From an uncultured Gemmiger sp. (GTDB lineage: Bacteria > Bacillota > Clostridia > Oscillospirales > Ruminococcaceae), in the NCBI GenBank assembly GCA_949295035.1, contig CASFJO010000080.1, forward strand, positions 1-61,173: a stretch of 61,173 bases of DNA. Reading direction: 5' to 3'. The translations under genes and the position numbers were made by a program. The notes under the pieces are model-generated. The model was not told the origin of the DNA. It did not search any database and saw only the letters and a list, made by a program, of their open reading frames with translations. Shown here one piece after another: positions 49,752 to 60,370 of the stretch; position 1 is the first letter of the stretch; each line of letters opens with the position of its first letter.

Positions 49752-50878
49752 TCAGGACAGGCGGGTCTTGAAATCTTCGTAGCCAAACCGCTTTACCAGG
49801 GTCAGCTTTCCCTCCCGATCCCGCCAGACGATGGCGGGCAGGGGCATCCCGTTGAAGGTGTTGGTCTTGACCATGGTATACAGGGCCATATCGCCAAAGC
49901 TCACCCGGCTGCCCTCGGAAAGCGGCGCATCGAAGGAGTAGTCCCCGATCACGTCCCCGGCCAGGCAGGTAGGCCCGGCCAGCCGGCAGGTGCAAGCCTT
50001 TTCGCCGGGCTGCCCGGCTCCCGCCACCGGGGGACGGTAGGGCATCTCCAGTACATCCGGCATGTGGCAGGCGGCGGAGGTGTCCAGAATGGCAATGTCG
50101 ATGCCGTTGTGCACCACCTCCAGCACGCTGGCCTCCAGAAAGCCCGCGTTCAGCACCACAGCCTCGCCCGGTTCCAGATACACCTGCACCCCGTATTTCT
50201 CCCGCAGCCCACGCACCAGCCGCACAAGCCGGTCCCGGTCGTAGTCCTCCCGGGTTATGTGGTGGCCGCCGCCCAGATTGAGCCATTTCAGGCCGGCAAG
50301 ATACGGCCCGAACTTCTCCTCAAAGGCGGCCAGGGTGATCTCCAGCGCGTCGGAATCCTGCTCGCAGAGGGTATGGAAGTGCAGCCCGTCCAGCAGCGGC
50401 AGCAGCGCCGGGTCAAAGTTTGCCAGGGTCGTGCCCAGACGGCTGCCCGGCGCGCAGGGGTCGTAGATGGCGTGCCCTTCTTGGGTGGAGCACTCCGGGT
50501 TCACCCGCAGCCCCACCTGCTTGCCCGCCGCCCTGGCGATCGGGCCAAACCGGCGCAGCTGGGCCGGGCTGTTGAAAACGAAGTGGTCCGCATAGTTCAG
50601 CAGCTCGTCAAACTCCGCCGGCTTGTAGGCCGGGCTGAACACATGGGTCTCCCCGCCGAACGCCTCGTGCCCCAACCGGGCCTCGTACAGACCGCTGGCG
50701 GTGCTGCCCGCCAGGTATTGGCGGAGCAGAGGATAGCAATAGAACATGGAGAAAGCCTTCTGCGCCAGCAGGATACGGCATCCCGCCGCCTCGCTGACCT
50801 GTTTCAGGATCTCCAGGTTTTTTACAAGCCGTAATTCGTCAACGACAAAATACGGCGTGTTGATACAAGCTTCTCCCA

Positions 50879-50879
<1 letters not shown>
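49752..50879 (-). CDS. nspC: Carboxynorspermidine/carboxyspermidine decarboxylase
   Basis: A 375-residue PLP enzyme of the alanine-racemase-fold decarboxylase group. LAQKAFSMF near residue 40 carries the PLP lysine, HFHTLCEQDSDALE near 168-180 and WLNLGGGHHITREDYD near 200 are the NspC-specific versions of the family motifs, and YLEPGEAV near 240 is the PLP phosphate site. It decarboxylates carboxyspermidine or carboxynorspermidine to spermidine or norspermidine. It overlaps the synthase gene by one base. It is last in a six-gene polyamine operon. Confidence 0.93.
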
Positions 50880-52138
<1,259 letters not shown>

Positions 52139-52215
52139 GGTCAACACTCCTTTATCATGATGGGGTTTGGGGACTGGTCCCCGGATTGGCTATACTTTCC
52201 CCGATCCGCCCAAAA

Positions 52216-53067
52216 TCAGTCCAGGGCCAGCAGCATCTCCCGCACGATCTTGCCGGCCACCGCGGTGGAGGCCCCGGTGGGGTCGTAGGCGGGGCTCAGC
52301 TCGTTCACGTCGCAGCCCACAATGTTGAGCCGCCCGCAGACCAGCGTTACCGCCCGGCGCAGCGCGTCAAAACTCACGCCGCCCGGTTCCGGGGTGCCGG
52401 TGCCCGGAAATACCGACGGATCCAGCACATCCAGATCCAGCGTAAAGTACACCGGCTTGTCGGCCAGCCGGGCCAGCACTTCCTCCAGCCCCTCCAGGTC
52501 GAACCGATGGGTGGTCACATGCCCGGCTCCCCAGCGGAACTCCTCCCGGTCGCCGGACCGGATTCCGAACTGGAAGATGCGCCCGTCGCCCACCAGTTCC
52601 CAGCAGCGGCGCAGCACGCAGGCGTGGGAGAGGGGGGCGCCCAGATAGTCCTGGCGCAGATCGGCGTGGGCATCAAAGTGCAGGATGTGTACCTCCGGGT
52701 ACCGGGCCTGCACCGCCCGGAACGCCCCCAAAGTCACCAGATGCTCGCCGCCCAGCAAAAAGGGCCGCTTGCCGCCGTCCAGGATCAGGGCCGCCCGCTC
52801 TTCGATCTGGGCCAGCGCCTTGGCGGAATCCCCCAGGCAGAGTTCCAGATCGCCGCAGTCCAGCACCGCCGCGTCCAGCAGGTCCCTGTCCTGGTAAGGG
52901 CTGTAGCTTTCCAGCCCGAAGCTCTCGTGCCGGATGGCCCCCGGCCCGAAGCGCGTGCCCGGCCGGAAGGAGGTGGTGCTGTCGAACGGCGCGCCGAACA
53001 CAACGGTCTTTGCCTCGTCCCAGGGCGCGTCGCAGCACAGGAAGGTCTCAACATTCGGATTCAACAT
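52216..53067 (-). CDS. speB: Agmatinase
   Basis: A 283-residue ureohydrolase. The manganese-binding motifs are complete: GGEHLVTLG near residue 106, FDAHADLRQDY near 130 and TLDLDVLDPSVFPGTGTPEPGG near 208-230 (shown in parts: LDLDVLDPS, GTGTPEPGG). It hydrolyses agmatine to putrescine and urea, following SpeA. It overlaps speE by about 20 bp. Confidence 0.94.
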   Translation of the reverse strand: MLNPNVETFLCCDAPWDEAKTVVFGAPFDSTTSFRPGTRFGPGAIRHESFGLESYSPYQDRDLLDAAVLDCGDLELCLGDSAKALAQIEERAALILDGGKRPFLLGGEHLVTLGAFRAVQARYPEVHILHFDAHADLRQDYLGAPLSHACVLRRCWELVGDGRIFQFGIRSGDREEFRWGAGHVTTHRFDLEGLEEVLARLADKPVYFTLDLDVLDPSVFPGTGTPEPGGVSFDALRRAVTLVCGRLNIVGCDVNELSPAYDPTGASTAVAGKIVREMLLALD

Positions 53068-53908
53068 TTTTCAAAAGCTCCTCCACGTAGGCAGGGATAT
53101 AGAACGCACCCTTGTGCAGGGTGGTGGTGTAGTATTTGCAGGCCAGGCCCCGCAGATTCCAGCGGGTCTCGTCCAGGTCCTTGAGCGGGTGGTACTTCTT
53201 GCTGGCAAAGCCGAACAGCCAGTGCCCGCTGGGGTAGGTGGGGATGTGGGCCTGGTATACCCGGCTGATGGGGAAGGACTCCACGATCCGCTTGTGGGCC
53301 CGCTGGCAGGCGATGGCATCCTCGGCGTAGAAGGGGCTCTCATGCTGGTTGACCATGATACCGTCCTCCCGCAGCGCCTTGTAGCAGTTGCCGTAGAACT
53401 CCCGGGTGAATAGCCCCTCGCCGGGGCCGAACGGGTCGGTGGAATCCACGATGATCAGGTCGTACTCGTTCTCAAACCGGCGGATGTATTTCAGCCCGTC
53501 CTCGTAGTGGATCTGTACCCGGGGATCGTCCAGCCGGCAGGAGGTCTGGGGCAGGTACTCCCGACAGACCTCCACCACCAGCGGGTCGATCTCCACCATG
53601 TCGATGGCCTCGATCTCCGGGTAGCGGGTCAGTTCCCGGATCACCCCGCCGTCCCCGGCGCCGATCACCAATACCCGGCGCACACGGGGGTGTACCGCCA
53701 TCGGCACATGGGTGATCATCTCGTGGTAGATGAACTCGTCCTTTTCGGTGAGCATCATGTAGCCGTCCAGGGTGAGAAAGCGGCCGAACTCCGGCGATTC
53801 AAACACGTCGATCCGCTGGAACTCGCTCTTGCCGCTGTACAGCTGCCGGTCCACCCGGATGGACAGCTTCACATTGGGGGTCTGCGCTTCGGAAAACCAG
53901 AACTCCAT
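53048..53908 (-). CDS. speE: Spermidine synthase
   Basis: A 286-residue aminopropyltransferase. VLVIGAGDGGVIREL near residue 80 binds decarboxylated SAM, MVEIDPLVVEVCREYLPQ follows near 105, YEDGLKYIR near 140 and DLIIVDSTDPFGPGEGLF near 155-170 contains the catalytic Asp. It transfers aminopropyl from decarboxylated SAM to putrescine. Its co-presence with the carboxyspermidine genes downstream gives this operon two apparent ways to a triamine. Confidence 0.95.
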   Translation of the reverse strand: MEFWFSEAQTPNVKLSIRVDRQLYSGKSEFQRIDVFESPEFGRFLTLDGYMMLTEKDEFIYHEMITHVPMAVHPRVRRVLVIGAGDGGVIRELTRYPEIEAIDMVEIDPLVVEVCREYLPQTSCRLDDPRVQIHYEDGLKYIRRFENEYDLIIVDSTDPFGPGEGLFTREFYGNCYKALREDGIMVNQHESPFYAEDAIACQRAHKRIVESFPISRVYQAHIPTYPSGHWLFGFASKKYHPLKDLDETRWNLRGLACKYYTTTLHKGAFYIPAYVEELLKNVESEC

Positions 53909-53910
53909 CC

Positions 53911-55365
53911 TTAATACTCTCCTTTCAGCACGTTGAGCCGCTGGATGTCCGCGTCCTCGGGGCCGGTCATGGAGCAGCCCTTGGCTTTGGCGTACTCAAT
54001 GTAATCCAGGATCGGCCCGGTGATCCGCTCGCCGGGGGCCAGGATGGGGATGCCCGGCGGATAGCACATGACGAACTCGCTGCATACCCGGCCCTCGGTC
54101 TGGCGCAAAGGCAGGGACTCCTTGGCCGCGTAGAACGCGTCCTGGGGGCTTACCGCCACCTGGGGGTCGATGTATTCCTGCTTCATCAGGCCCGCCCGGT
54201 CCGCCCGGCCAAACCGGCGGCGCACCTCGGCCAGCGCGCTCACCAGCCGCTCGATCTCCCGGGGCCGGTCCCCGATGGACAGGTAGGCCAGGATGTTGCC
54301 CAGATCGCCGAACTCGATCTGGATGTCGTACTCGTCCCGCAAAAGATCGTAAACCTCGATGCCGGCCAGCCCTACCTCCAGGGTGTTTACCGACAGCTTG
54401 GTCACGTCAAAATCAAAGATGCTGTCCCCGTTGATCAGCTCCCGGCTGTAGGCGTAGTAGCCGCCGATGGCGTTGATCTCCTCCCGGGCGTATTCCGCCA
54501 GCCGGATCACCTCGTTAAAAGCCTCCCTGCCCCGCAGCGCCAGGTTGCGCCGGGAGATGTCCAGGCTGCTGAGCAGCAGGTAGGAGCCGCTGGTGGTCTG
54601 GGTCAGATTGATGATCTGCCGCACATGGCCCTCGCTCATGGCGGGGCCGGCCAGCAGCAGGGAGCTCTGGGTCAGGCTGCCGCCGGACTTGTGCATGCTC
54701 ACCGCCGCCATGTCCGCCCCGGCCGCCATGGCCGAGACCGGAAGCCGGTCACTGAAATAAAAATGGGTGCCGTGGGCCTCGTCCGCCAGGCAGAGCATCC
54801 CGGCCTCGTGGGCCAGTTTCACGATGCCCCGCAGATCGGAGCAGATGCCGTAGTAGGTGGGATTGTTTACCAGGATGGCCTTGGCGTCCGGATTCTCCCG
54901 GATGGCCTTTTCCACCTGATCCAGCCGCATGCCCAGCGGGATGCCCAGCCGGTCGTCGCAGTCCGGATTCACATACACCGGCACCGCCCCGCAGAGCACC
55001 ATGGCCCCCATGACGCTGCGGTGCACGTTGCGGGGCAGGATGATCTTGTCTCCCCGGCCGGCCACCGACAGCACCATGCTCTGCACCGCGCTGGTGGTGC
55101 CGCCCACCATCAGAAAGGCATGGGCCGCGCCGAAAGCCTCCGCCGCCAGCTCTTCCGCCTGGCGGATCACCGACACCGGGTGGCAGAGATTGTCCAGCGG
55201 CTTCATGCTGTTCACGTCCATGCTCACGCATTTTTCGCCCAGCAGAGCGGTCAGCTCCGGGTTGCCCCGGCCCCGCTTGTGGCCGGGCACGTCAAAGGGC
55301 ACCACCCGGGCCCTTTTGAACTCTTCCAGCGCCTCGTAGATGGGCGCGCGGTTCTGGTCCCCCAT
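53911..55365 (-). CDS. speA: Arginine decarboxylase (fold type I, Orn/Lys/Arg family)
   Basis: A 484-residue PLP enzyme of the short Bacillus SpeA-like type, without the N-terminal wing domain. PFDVPGHKRGRGNPEL near residue 22, MVGGTTSAVQSMVLS near 85, LADEAHGTHFYFSDRLP near 195 and AVSMHKSGGSLTQSS near 225, where the Lys binds PLP. Family members decarboxylate arginine, lysine or ornithine; the agmatinase next to it makes arginine the likely substrate. It starts 12 bp after speD's stop. Confidence 0.9.
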   Translation of the reverse strand: MGDQNRAPIYEALEEFKRARVVPFDVPGHKRGRGNPELTALLGEKCVSMDVNSMKPLDNLCHPVSVIRQAEELAAEAFGAAHAFLMVGGTTSAVQSMVLSVAGRGDKIILPRNVHRSVMGAMVLCGAVPVYVNPDCDDRLGIPLGMRLDQVEKAIRENPDAKAILVNNPTYYGICSDLRGIVKLAHEAGMLCLADEAHGTHFYFSDRLPVSAMAAGADMAAVSMHKSGGSLTQSSLLLAGPAMSEGHVRQIINLTQTTSGSYLLLSSLDISRRNLALRGREAFNEVIRLAEYAREEINAIGGYYAYSRELINGDSIFDFDVTKLSVNTLEVGLAGIEVYDLLRDEYDIQIEFGDLGNILAYLSIGDRPREIERLVSALAEVRRRFGRADRAGLMKQEYIDPQVAVSPQDAFYAAKESLPLRQTEGRVCSEFVMCYPPGIPILAPGERITGPILDYIEYAKAKGCSMTGPEDADIQRLNVLKGEY

Positions 55366-55377
55366 CCCCCTGCCTCC

Positions 55378-56136
55378 TTAATAAATATTGCGGCCGCTGA
55401 AGATCTCGATCATCTCCCGGCGCAGATTGTCCATGATCTCCAGCCGGGTGCGGGGAGGCAGTTCGTAGGCGTCGGTCTTGAACAGGTAGTTCTGCAGGTC
55501 GATCTCCTTGACCATCATCTTGGTGTGGAACAGGTTCGCCCCGTACACGTTCAGGTCCACCGCGTCGTACCGCAGCAGGGTCTCGGGGGCGATGAAGTCC
55601 TGGATCGAACGCATGTTCAGATCGTTGAACAGTTTGCGGCCGTATACGTCCCGGGTGAAGCCCCGCACCCGGTAGTCCATGGTGATGATGTCTGAATCGA
55701 AAGAACCGATCAGATAGTCCAGGGTGGACAGCGGGGTGATCTCGCCGCAGGTGGCAACGTCGATGTCCACCCGGAAGGTGGCCAGGCAGGTCTCGGGATG
55801 GTATTCCGGATAGGTGTGCACCGTCACATGGCTCTTGTCCAGATGGGCCAGCTGCATCTCGCCGGCGGGCAGCAGGGTGGGCTCGGCGATCAGGATGCAG
55901 ACCGAGGCGCCCTGCGGGTCATAGTCCTGCCGGGCGATGTTCAGCACCTTGGCCCCGATCATGTCGGTCAGGGTGGTGAGGATGTTGGTCAGTCGTTCGG
56001 AGTTGTACTGCCCGTCGATATAGCCGATGTAATCCCGCAGTTCCCGGGCGGTCTTGGCGTAGCAAACATCGTAGATGTTGAAGCTCAGCGCCTTGGTAAG
56101 GTTGTTGAACCCGTACAGTTTAATCTTTTCCTCCAT
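55378..56136 (-). CDS. speD: S-adenosylmethionine decarboxylase proenzyme (E. coli type)
   Basis: A 252-residue class 1A AdoMetDC. The self-cleavage Ser lies in [17 protein letters not shown] near residue 108; the rest ([32 protein letters not shown]) matches the long E. coli form rather than the short Thermotoga form. Cleavage produces a pyruvoyl group. It supplies aminopropyl groups to SpeE. The start follows AGGAG nine bases upstream; the frame stays open further upstream to 56349 but through a terminator. It is the first gene of the operon. Confidence 0.93.
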   Translation of the reverse strand: MEEKIKLYGFNNLTKALSFNIYDVCYAKTARELRDYIGYIDGQYNSERLTNILTTLTDMIGAKVLNIARQDYDPQGASVCILIAEPTLLPAGEMQLAHLDKSHVTVHTYPEYHPETCLATFRVDIDVATCGEITPLSTLDYLIGSFDSDIITMDYRVRGFTRDVYGRKLFNDLNMRSIQDFIAPETLLRYDAVDLNVYGANLFHTKMMVKEIDLQNYLFKTDAYELPPRTRLEIMDNLRREMIEIFSGRNIY

Positions 56137-56183
56137 GCTCGCGCACTCCTTTTTCTTTCTCTGCGGCGCCGCGCCCGAACGAC

Positions 56184-56220
56184 AAAAAACGGGCGGATGC
56201 GCCCGCGCACATCCGCCCGT
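56184..56220 (-). terminator. Intrinsic terminator in the speD leader
   Basis: On the minus strand, ACGGGCGGATG (56220-56210 paired arm) and CATCCGCCCGT (56199-56189) form a perfect 11-bp stem with a 10-nt loop followed by six U (56189-56184). It lies about 50 nt before the speD start and on the same strand, so it would attenuate the whole polyamine operon or end a separate upstream transcript. Confidence 0.8.
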
Positions 56221-56334
56221 GAAAAGATCATGGTTCCATGACGGCCCCCCGCAGGACACATACCGCGCCCCGGACCGTTCATAAACAGAGTCTATATAGC
56301 AAATACTTACTTTTACTACTCGTATTGATCGTTT

Positions 56335-56411
56335 TACAAGTTGATGCACGCGTGCCGCGTACCTGGTTATAAAGTAACCAACTTATAAAATTGAGCTTTT
56401 AACTCAATCAA
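56335..56411 (-). promoter_or_regulatory. Promoter and structured region upstream of speD
   Basis: On the minus strand, TTGATT (56411-56406) and TTATAA (56388-56383) have a 17-bp spacer that contains the inverted repeat TTGAG-N7-CTCAA. Next to it are TGGTTA/TAACCA (56380-56375 and 56369-56364), the palindrome GCACGCGTGC (56346-56355), and TATAAGTTG/CAACTTGTA (56387-56379 and 56343-56335) that could close them into a branched fold. These may be DNA operators or part of a leader RNA. The start site near 56376 would exclude part of the closing stem. Confidence 0.5.
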
Positions 56412-56688
56412 TAATGGCGGGGCGTGCCCGCCGCTCGGCAGTTGACCCGGCTGTCCGCATGGCCTTGACCCGCATACCGCAGGTGGTCAGAAGAAATATT
56501 TGCATGGAACTCTGTTACAGAATAGCCGCCCATGACTGTACCAAGTGTACCGAAAAAGCCGCGGTTTGTCAACAGAAAAAACCGGGCCGCAAAGATTTTA
56601 TCAGGGATGTGTGCGCAATGTAGAGGCATACCGTTGTCTGCGTTTTTGTGAAAATTTTGCGTTCTGCCCAAAAAAATTTCGGTTTTCC
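56412..56688. other. Intergenic region between spe and OPT operons
   Basis: No gene is visible. The sequence becomes AT-rich after 56480. Short open frames (56414-56623, 56545-56772 on the plus strand and 56569-56910 on the minus) lack ribosome binding sites and domains. Confidence 0.5.
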
Positions 56689-56717
56689 TTGCGGGCAGAC
56701 CTCGATTTTTGCATAAT
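56689..56717 (+). promoter_or_regulatory. Promoter of the OPT transporter gene
   Basis: TTGCGG (56689-56694) and CATAAT (56712-56717) with a 17-bp spacer. A small hairpin GTCCTC-N5-GAGGAC (56759-56775) lies just before the ribosome binding site AAAGGA. Confidence 0.6.
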
Positions 56718-56794
56718 ATCCGTTGTCTGTCATATTTTTGACGAGGCGGACAAAAAACTGTCCTCCGATTGAGGACAAAAAAAGGAATAAGCCT

Positions 56795-58711
56795 ATGAAT
56801 GAAAACAAACCTTTCAAACCGTATATCCCAGCCGACCGGGTCACGCCGGAGATCACCGCCGTGTCGGTGTTCACCGGCGTGGTGCTGGCGGTGGTGTTCG
56901 GCGCGGCCAACGCCTATCTGGGCCTGCGGGTGGGGCTGACCGTATCCGCCTCCATCCCGGCGGCAGTACTGTCCATGGGCATCATCCGGGTGCTGCTGCG
57001 CCGAAACTCGATCCTGGAAAGCAACATCGTGCAGACCATCGGCTCCGCCGGCGAATCGCTGGCGGCGGGGGCGATCTTTACCCTGCCGGCTCTGTTTCTG
57101 TGGGCCGCCGAGGGCAGGTGCGAATCGCCCAGCCTGGCGGAGATCACCGTGATCGCCCTGTGCGGCGGCGTGCTGGGCGTATTGTTCATGGTGCCGCTGC
57201 GCAACGCGCTGATCGTGCGGGAACACGCCACCCTGCCTTATCCGGAGGGCACCGCCTGCGCCGATGTGCTGCTGGCGGGCGAGGAGGGCGGCGCTGAGGC
57301 GTCCTCGGTCTTTTCGGGCATGGGCATCGCCGCCGCGTTCAAATTTCTGGTGGACGGCGTCAAGCTGATCCCCGGCGAGATCAACCTGACCTTCCGCTCT
57401 TTCGGCGCGCAGATCGGCACCCAAGTCTATCCGGCCCTGGTGGGGGTGGGGTACATCGTGGGGCCCCGCATCGCCTCGTTTATGTTCGTGGGCGGGGTGA
57501 TCGGCTGGTGCGTGCTGATCCCGATGGTGCTGCTCTTCGGCGCGGACGCCACCATCTACCCGGGCGTCAAAACGGTGGCCGAGATCTTTGCCGGGAGCGG
57601 CCCCGCCGGGCTGTGGAGCACCTATATCAAGTATATCGGCGCGGGGGCCATCGCCACCGGCGGATTCATCAGCCTGATCAAATCCTTTCCGCTGATCCTG
57701 CGTACCTTTCGGGACTCGCTTAAAAGCCTGAAAGACGGCAGCGGCGCCGGCGTGCTGCGCACCGAGCAGGATCTGAACATGAAGGTCATCCTGATCGGCA
57801 TCGCGGCTGCCACCCTGGCGATCTGGCTGTTCCCGGCCATCCCGGTCAACCTGCTGGGAGCGGTGCTGATCGTGGTGTTCGGCTTCTTCTTTGCCACCGT
57901 GTCCTCCCGGATGGTGGGGCTGGTGGGCAGCACCAACAACCCGGTGTCCGGCATGGCGATCGCCACCCTGCTGATCGCTACCCTGACCCTGAAGGCCAGC
58001 GGCATGACCGGCATCGCCGGCATGACCGGGTCCATCGCCATCGGCTCGGTGATCTGCGTGATCGCCGCCATCGCGGGAGATACCTCCCAGGATCTCAAGA
58101 CCGGGTACCTGCTGGGCGCCACCCCGAAAAAACAGCAGATCGGGGAATTGATCGGGGTGGTCTTTTCGGCGGCGGCCATCGGCGGGGTGCTCTATCTGCT
58201 GGACAAGGCCTGGGGCTTCGGCACCGAGGAGCTGGCCGCCCCGCAGGCCGGCCTGATGAAGATGATCGTGGAGGGCATCATGGACGGCCAGCTGCCCTGG
58301 AGCCTGATCTTTGTGGGGGTGTGCCTAGCGCTCTGCTTTGAGATCCTGCGCCTGCCGGTCATGCCCATCGCGGTGGGGCTGTATCTGCCGGTTCAGCTGA
58401 ACGCCTGCATCCTGGTGGGCGGCCTGATCGCCCTGGCCATGAACCGCCGCCAAAAGACCAGCCAGGCGGACAAGGACGCCCAGTACAACGACGGCACCCT
58501 CTACAGCGCCGGCATGATCGCCGGCGAGGGGCTGGTGGGTATCCTGCTGGCGGTGCTGGCGGTATTTGGGCTGGACCCGTCCTCGCCCGCGTTTCTCGCG
58601 CCCGTCCGAGCCGTCACCAGCCACCCGGCGTTCGGCGCGGCGGCGCTGGCCGCCATCGTGCTTTTGCTGCTGCGGTTCAGCCTGTGGGGCAAACACCGCA
58701 GCCGGAAGTGA
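56795..58711 (+). CDS. OPT-family oligopeptide transporter
   Basis: A 638-residue protein with about 15 hydrophobic segments and OPT-family sequences: FTGVVLAVVFGAANAYLGLRVG near residue 25-45 (in parts GAANAYLGLRVGLTVSASIP), SNIVQTIGSAGESLAAGAIF near 80, and SSRMVGLVGSTNNPVSGMAI near 375. OPT proteins take up oligopeptides, or metal chelates, with protons. The start at 56795 follows AAAAAAAGGAATAAGCCT. It is followed after 6 bp by a PqqD-like gene, which implies a functional link with a peptide. Confidence 0.92.
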   Translation: MNENKPFKPYIPADRVTPEITAVSVFTGVVLAVVFGAANAYLGLRVGLTVSASIPAAVLSMGIIRVLLRRNSILESNIVQTIGSAGESLAAGAIFTLPALFLWAAEGRCESPSLAEITVIALCGGVLGVLFMVPLRNALIVREHATLPYPEGTACADVLLAGEEGGAEASSVFSGMGIAAAFKFLVDGVKLIPGEINLTFRSFGAQIGTQVYPALVGVGYIVGPRIASFMFVGGVIGWCVLIPMVLLFGADATIYPGVKTVAEIFAGSGPAGLWSTYIKYIGAGAIATGGFISLIKSFPLILRTFRDSLKSLKDGSGAGVLRTEQDLNMKVILIGIAAATLAIWLFPAIPVNLLGAVLIVVFGFFFATVSSRMVGLVGSTNNPVSGMAIATLLIATLTLKASGMTGIAGMTGSIAIGSVICVIAAIAGDTSQDLKTGYLLGATPKKQQIGELIGVVFSAAAIGGVLYLLDKAWGFGTEELAAPQAGLMKMIVEGIMDGQLPWSLIFVGVCLALCFEILRLPVMPIAVGLYLPVQLNACILVGGLIALAMNRRQKTSQADKDAQYNDGTLYSAGMIAGEGLVGILLAVLAVFGLDPSSPAFLAPVRAVTSHPAFGAAALAAIVLLLLRFSLWGKHRSRK

Positions 58712-58717
58712 CCGGCC

Positions 58718-59080
58718 ATGGGATCGGGAAAAAAGGCGGCGGGGGCCAACTATCTGGATCTGATCCCCGCCCGGGCCGCCCTGGCCTGGAGCGCCGACGA
58801 GGCGGGGATGGTGACCCTGCACAAGGAGAACACCGGCTTGTTTGACCGGGCCGCGCAGAAACTGCTGCGCAAGCCCCGGGTCTCCCACATCCATCTGGAC
58901 GAGATGGGCAGCTTTGTCTGGCCCCGGATCGACGGGGCCCGCACGGTGGGGAAGCTGGCCGAACTGGCGGCGCGAAAGTTCGGGGAAAGGGCCGATCCGG
59001 CCTATCCCCGGATGGCGCAGTATATCCGCATCCTGGCCAGCTACGGGTTTGTCACCCTGACGGACCCCGGCTGTCCTTAA
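58718..59080 (+). CDS. PqqD-like (RRE-fold) protein
   Basis: A 120-residue protein. The region 35-115 (GMVTLHKENTG, LDEMGSFVWPRIDGARTVGKLAELAARKFGE read as FVWPRIDGARTVGKLAELA, YIRILASYGFV) matches PqqD: a winged-helix peptide-binding fold used as the recognition element in many RiPP maturation systems. There is no radical SAM enzyme or precursor peptide in sight; the partner is the OPT transporter gene 6 bp upstream. It may bind the transported peptide, but this is inference. Confidence 0.82.
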   Translation: MGSGKKAAGANYLDLIPARAALAWSADEAGMVTLHKENTGLFDRAAQKLLRKPRVSHIHLDEMGSFVWPRIDGARTVGKLAELAARKFGERADPAYPRMAQYIRILASYGFVTLTDPGCP

Positions 59081-59129
59081 AACAGCGCCCGCCCGACGGC
59101 ATGCCAGCCGCCGGGCGGGCGCTGTTTTG
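59081..59129 (+). terminator. Terminator after the PqqD-like gene
   Basis: AACAGCGCCCGCCCG (59081-59095) and CGGGCGGGCGCTGTT (59112-59126) form a 15-bp stem with a further inner CGGC/GCCG pairing, then TTTT. Confidence 0.85.
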
Positions 59130-59145
59130 CGCGGGGGCGGTTTGG

Positions 59146-59174
59146 TTGTCACGGCCATAGGGGTGTGCTACAAT
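59146..59174 (+). promoter_or_regulatory. Promoter of sbcD-sbcC
   Basis: TTGTCA (59146-59151) and TACAAT (59169-59174) with a 17-bp spacer. Confidence 0.75.
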
Positions 59175-59230
59175 ACAGCTGGGGAAGAACACGCGGCCCC
59201 GCCCGGCCGCCGGCAACCAAAGGAGACGCT

Positions 59231-60370
59231 ATGAAACTGTTTCATCTTTCCGACCTGCATCTGGGAAAACGGCTGTGCGAGCAGTCCCTGCTGGAGGACC
59301 AGCGGGAGATTTTGCGGCGCATCTTGACCATTCTGGATGACGAGCGCCCCGACGCGGTGCTCATCGCCGGCGACGTGTACGACAAGCCGGTCCCCCCCGC
59401 CGAGGCGGTGCAGCTGTTTGACGAGTTTCTCGTGCAGCTGGCCGGGCGGCAAATGCCGGTGTTCGTGATCAGCGGCAATCACGATTCCCCCGAGAGGATC
59501 GCGTTTGGCGGGCGGCTCATGCAGGCCAGCCGTGTGTACATGGCCCCCGTCTACGACGGCCGGGTGGAGCCGGTGCCCCTTGCCGACGAGCACGGCCCGG
59601 TGGACGTGTATCTGCTGCCCTTTCTCAAACCCGCCGGGGTGCGCCGGTTCTTCCCGGAACGGGAGATCGCCACCTATACCGACGCGGTGCGCGCCGCGGT
59701 GGAGGCCATGGCCCCCGACCCGGCCCGGCGCAGCGTGCTGGTCACCCACCAGTTTGTCACCGGGGCGGCCCGGTGCGATTCGGAAGAACTGTCGGTAGGC
59801 GGCAGCGACAATGTGGACGCGGCGGTGTTCGACGGTTTCGATTATGTGGCGCTGGGGCATCTGCACGGCCCCCAGGCGGCGGGGCGGCCTGCCCTGCGGT
59901 ACTGCGGCAGCCCGCTGAAATATTCCTTCTCCGAGGCGGGGCAGACCAAATCGGTCACGGTGGTGGAACTGGCGGAAAAGGGCCGGGTCACGGTGCGAAC
60001 CCGGCCGCTGACCCCGCTGCGGGAACTGCGGGAACTGCGGGGACGCTACGAAGAATTGACCCTGCGCAGCTTCTACGAGGGCACCTCCTACCCGGAGGAC
60101 TATCTGCACATCACCCTCACCGATGAGGAGGACATCCCCGACGCGGTGGGTAAGCTGCGGGCGATCTACCGCAATCTGCTGCGGCTGGACTACGACAACG
60201 CCCGCACCCGGGCCGGGGCGTGGGACGCGCAGCTGCCCCGGGCGGAACAAAAGACCCCGCTGGAGCTGTTTGCCGAATTGTACGAAAAGCAGAACGGCCA
60301 GCCCATGAGCGAGGAGCAGACCCGCTTTATGAGCGGGCTGATCGAAACGGTGTGGGAGGGACAGGCATGA
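59231..60370 (+). CDS. sbcD: Exonuclease subunit SbcD (Mre11-like)
   Basis: A 379-residue metallophosphoesterase-fold nuclease. The metal motifs are DLHLGK near residue 8, GDVYDKP near 48, SGNHDSPER near 85, VLVTHQF near 175 and LGHLHGPQ near 218. With SbcC it cuts hairpins and processes double-strand ends. AAAGGAGA precedes the ATG. It overlaps sbcC by 4 bp (ATGA). Confidence 0.95.
   Translation: MKLFHLSDLHLGKRLCEQSLLEDQREILRRILTILDDERPDAVLIAGDVYDKPVPPAEAVQLFDEFLVQLAGRQMPVFVISGNHDSPERIAFGGRLMQASRVYMAPVYDGRVEPVPLADEHGPVDVYLLPFLKPAGVRRFFPEREIATYTDAVRAAVEAMAPDPARRSVLVTHQFVTGAARCDSEELSVGGSDNVDAAVFDGFDYVALGHLHGPQAAGRPALRYCGSPLKYSFSEAGQTKSVTVVELAEKGRVTVRTRPLTPLRELRELRGRYEELTLRSFYEGTSYPEDYLHITLTDEEDIPDAVGKLRAIYRNLLRLDYDNARTRAGAWDAQLPRAEQKTPLELFAELYEKQNGQPMSEEQTRFMSGLIETVWEGQA

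Noticed and set aside
56137-56349. N-terminal extension of SpeD or a leader peptide
   Set aside because: The frame is open by chance through the terminator hairpin, begins at a GTG without a ribosome binding site and has no SpeD-like sequence.
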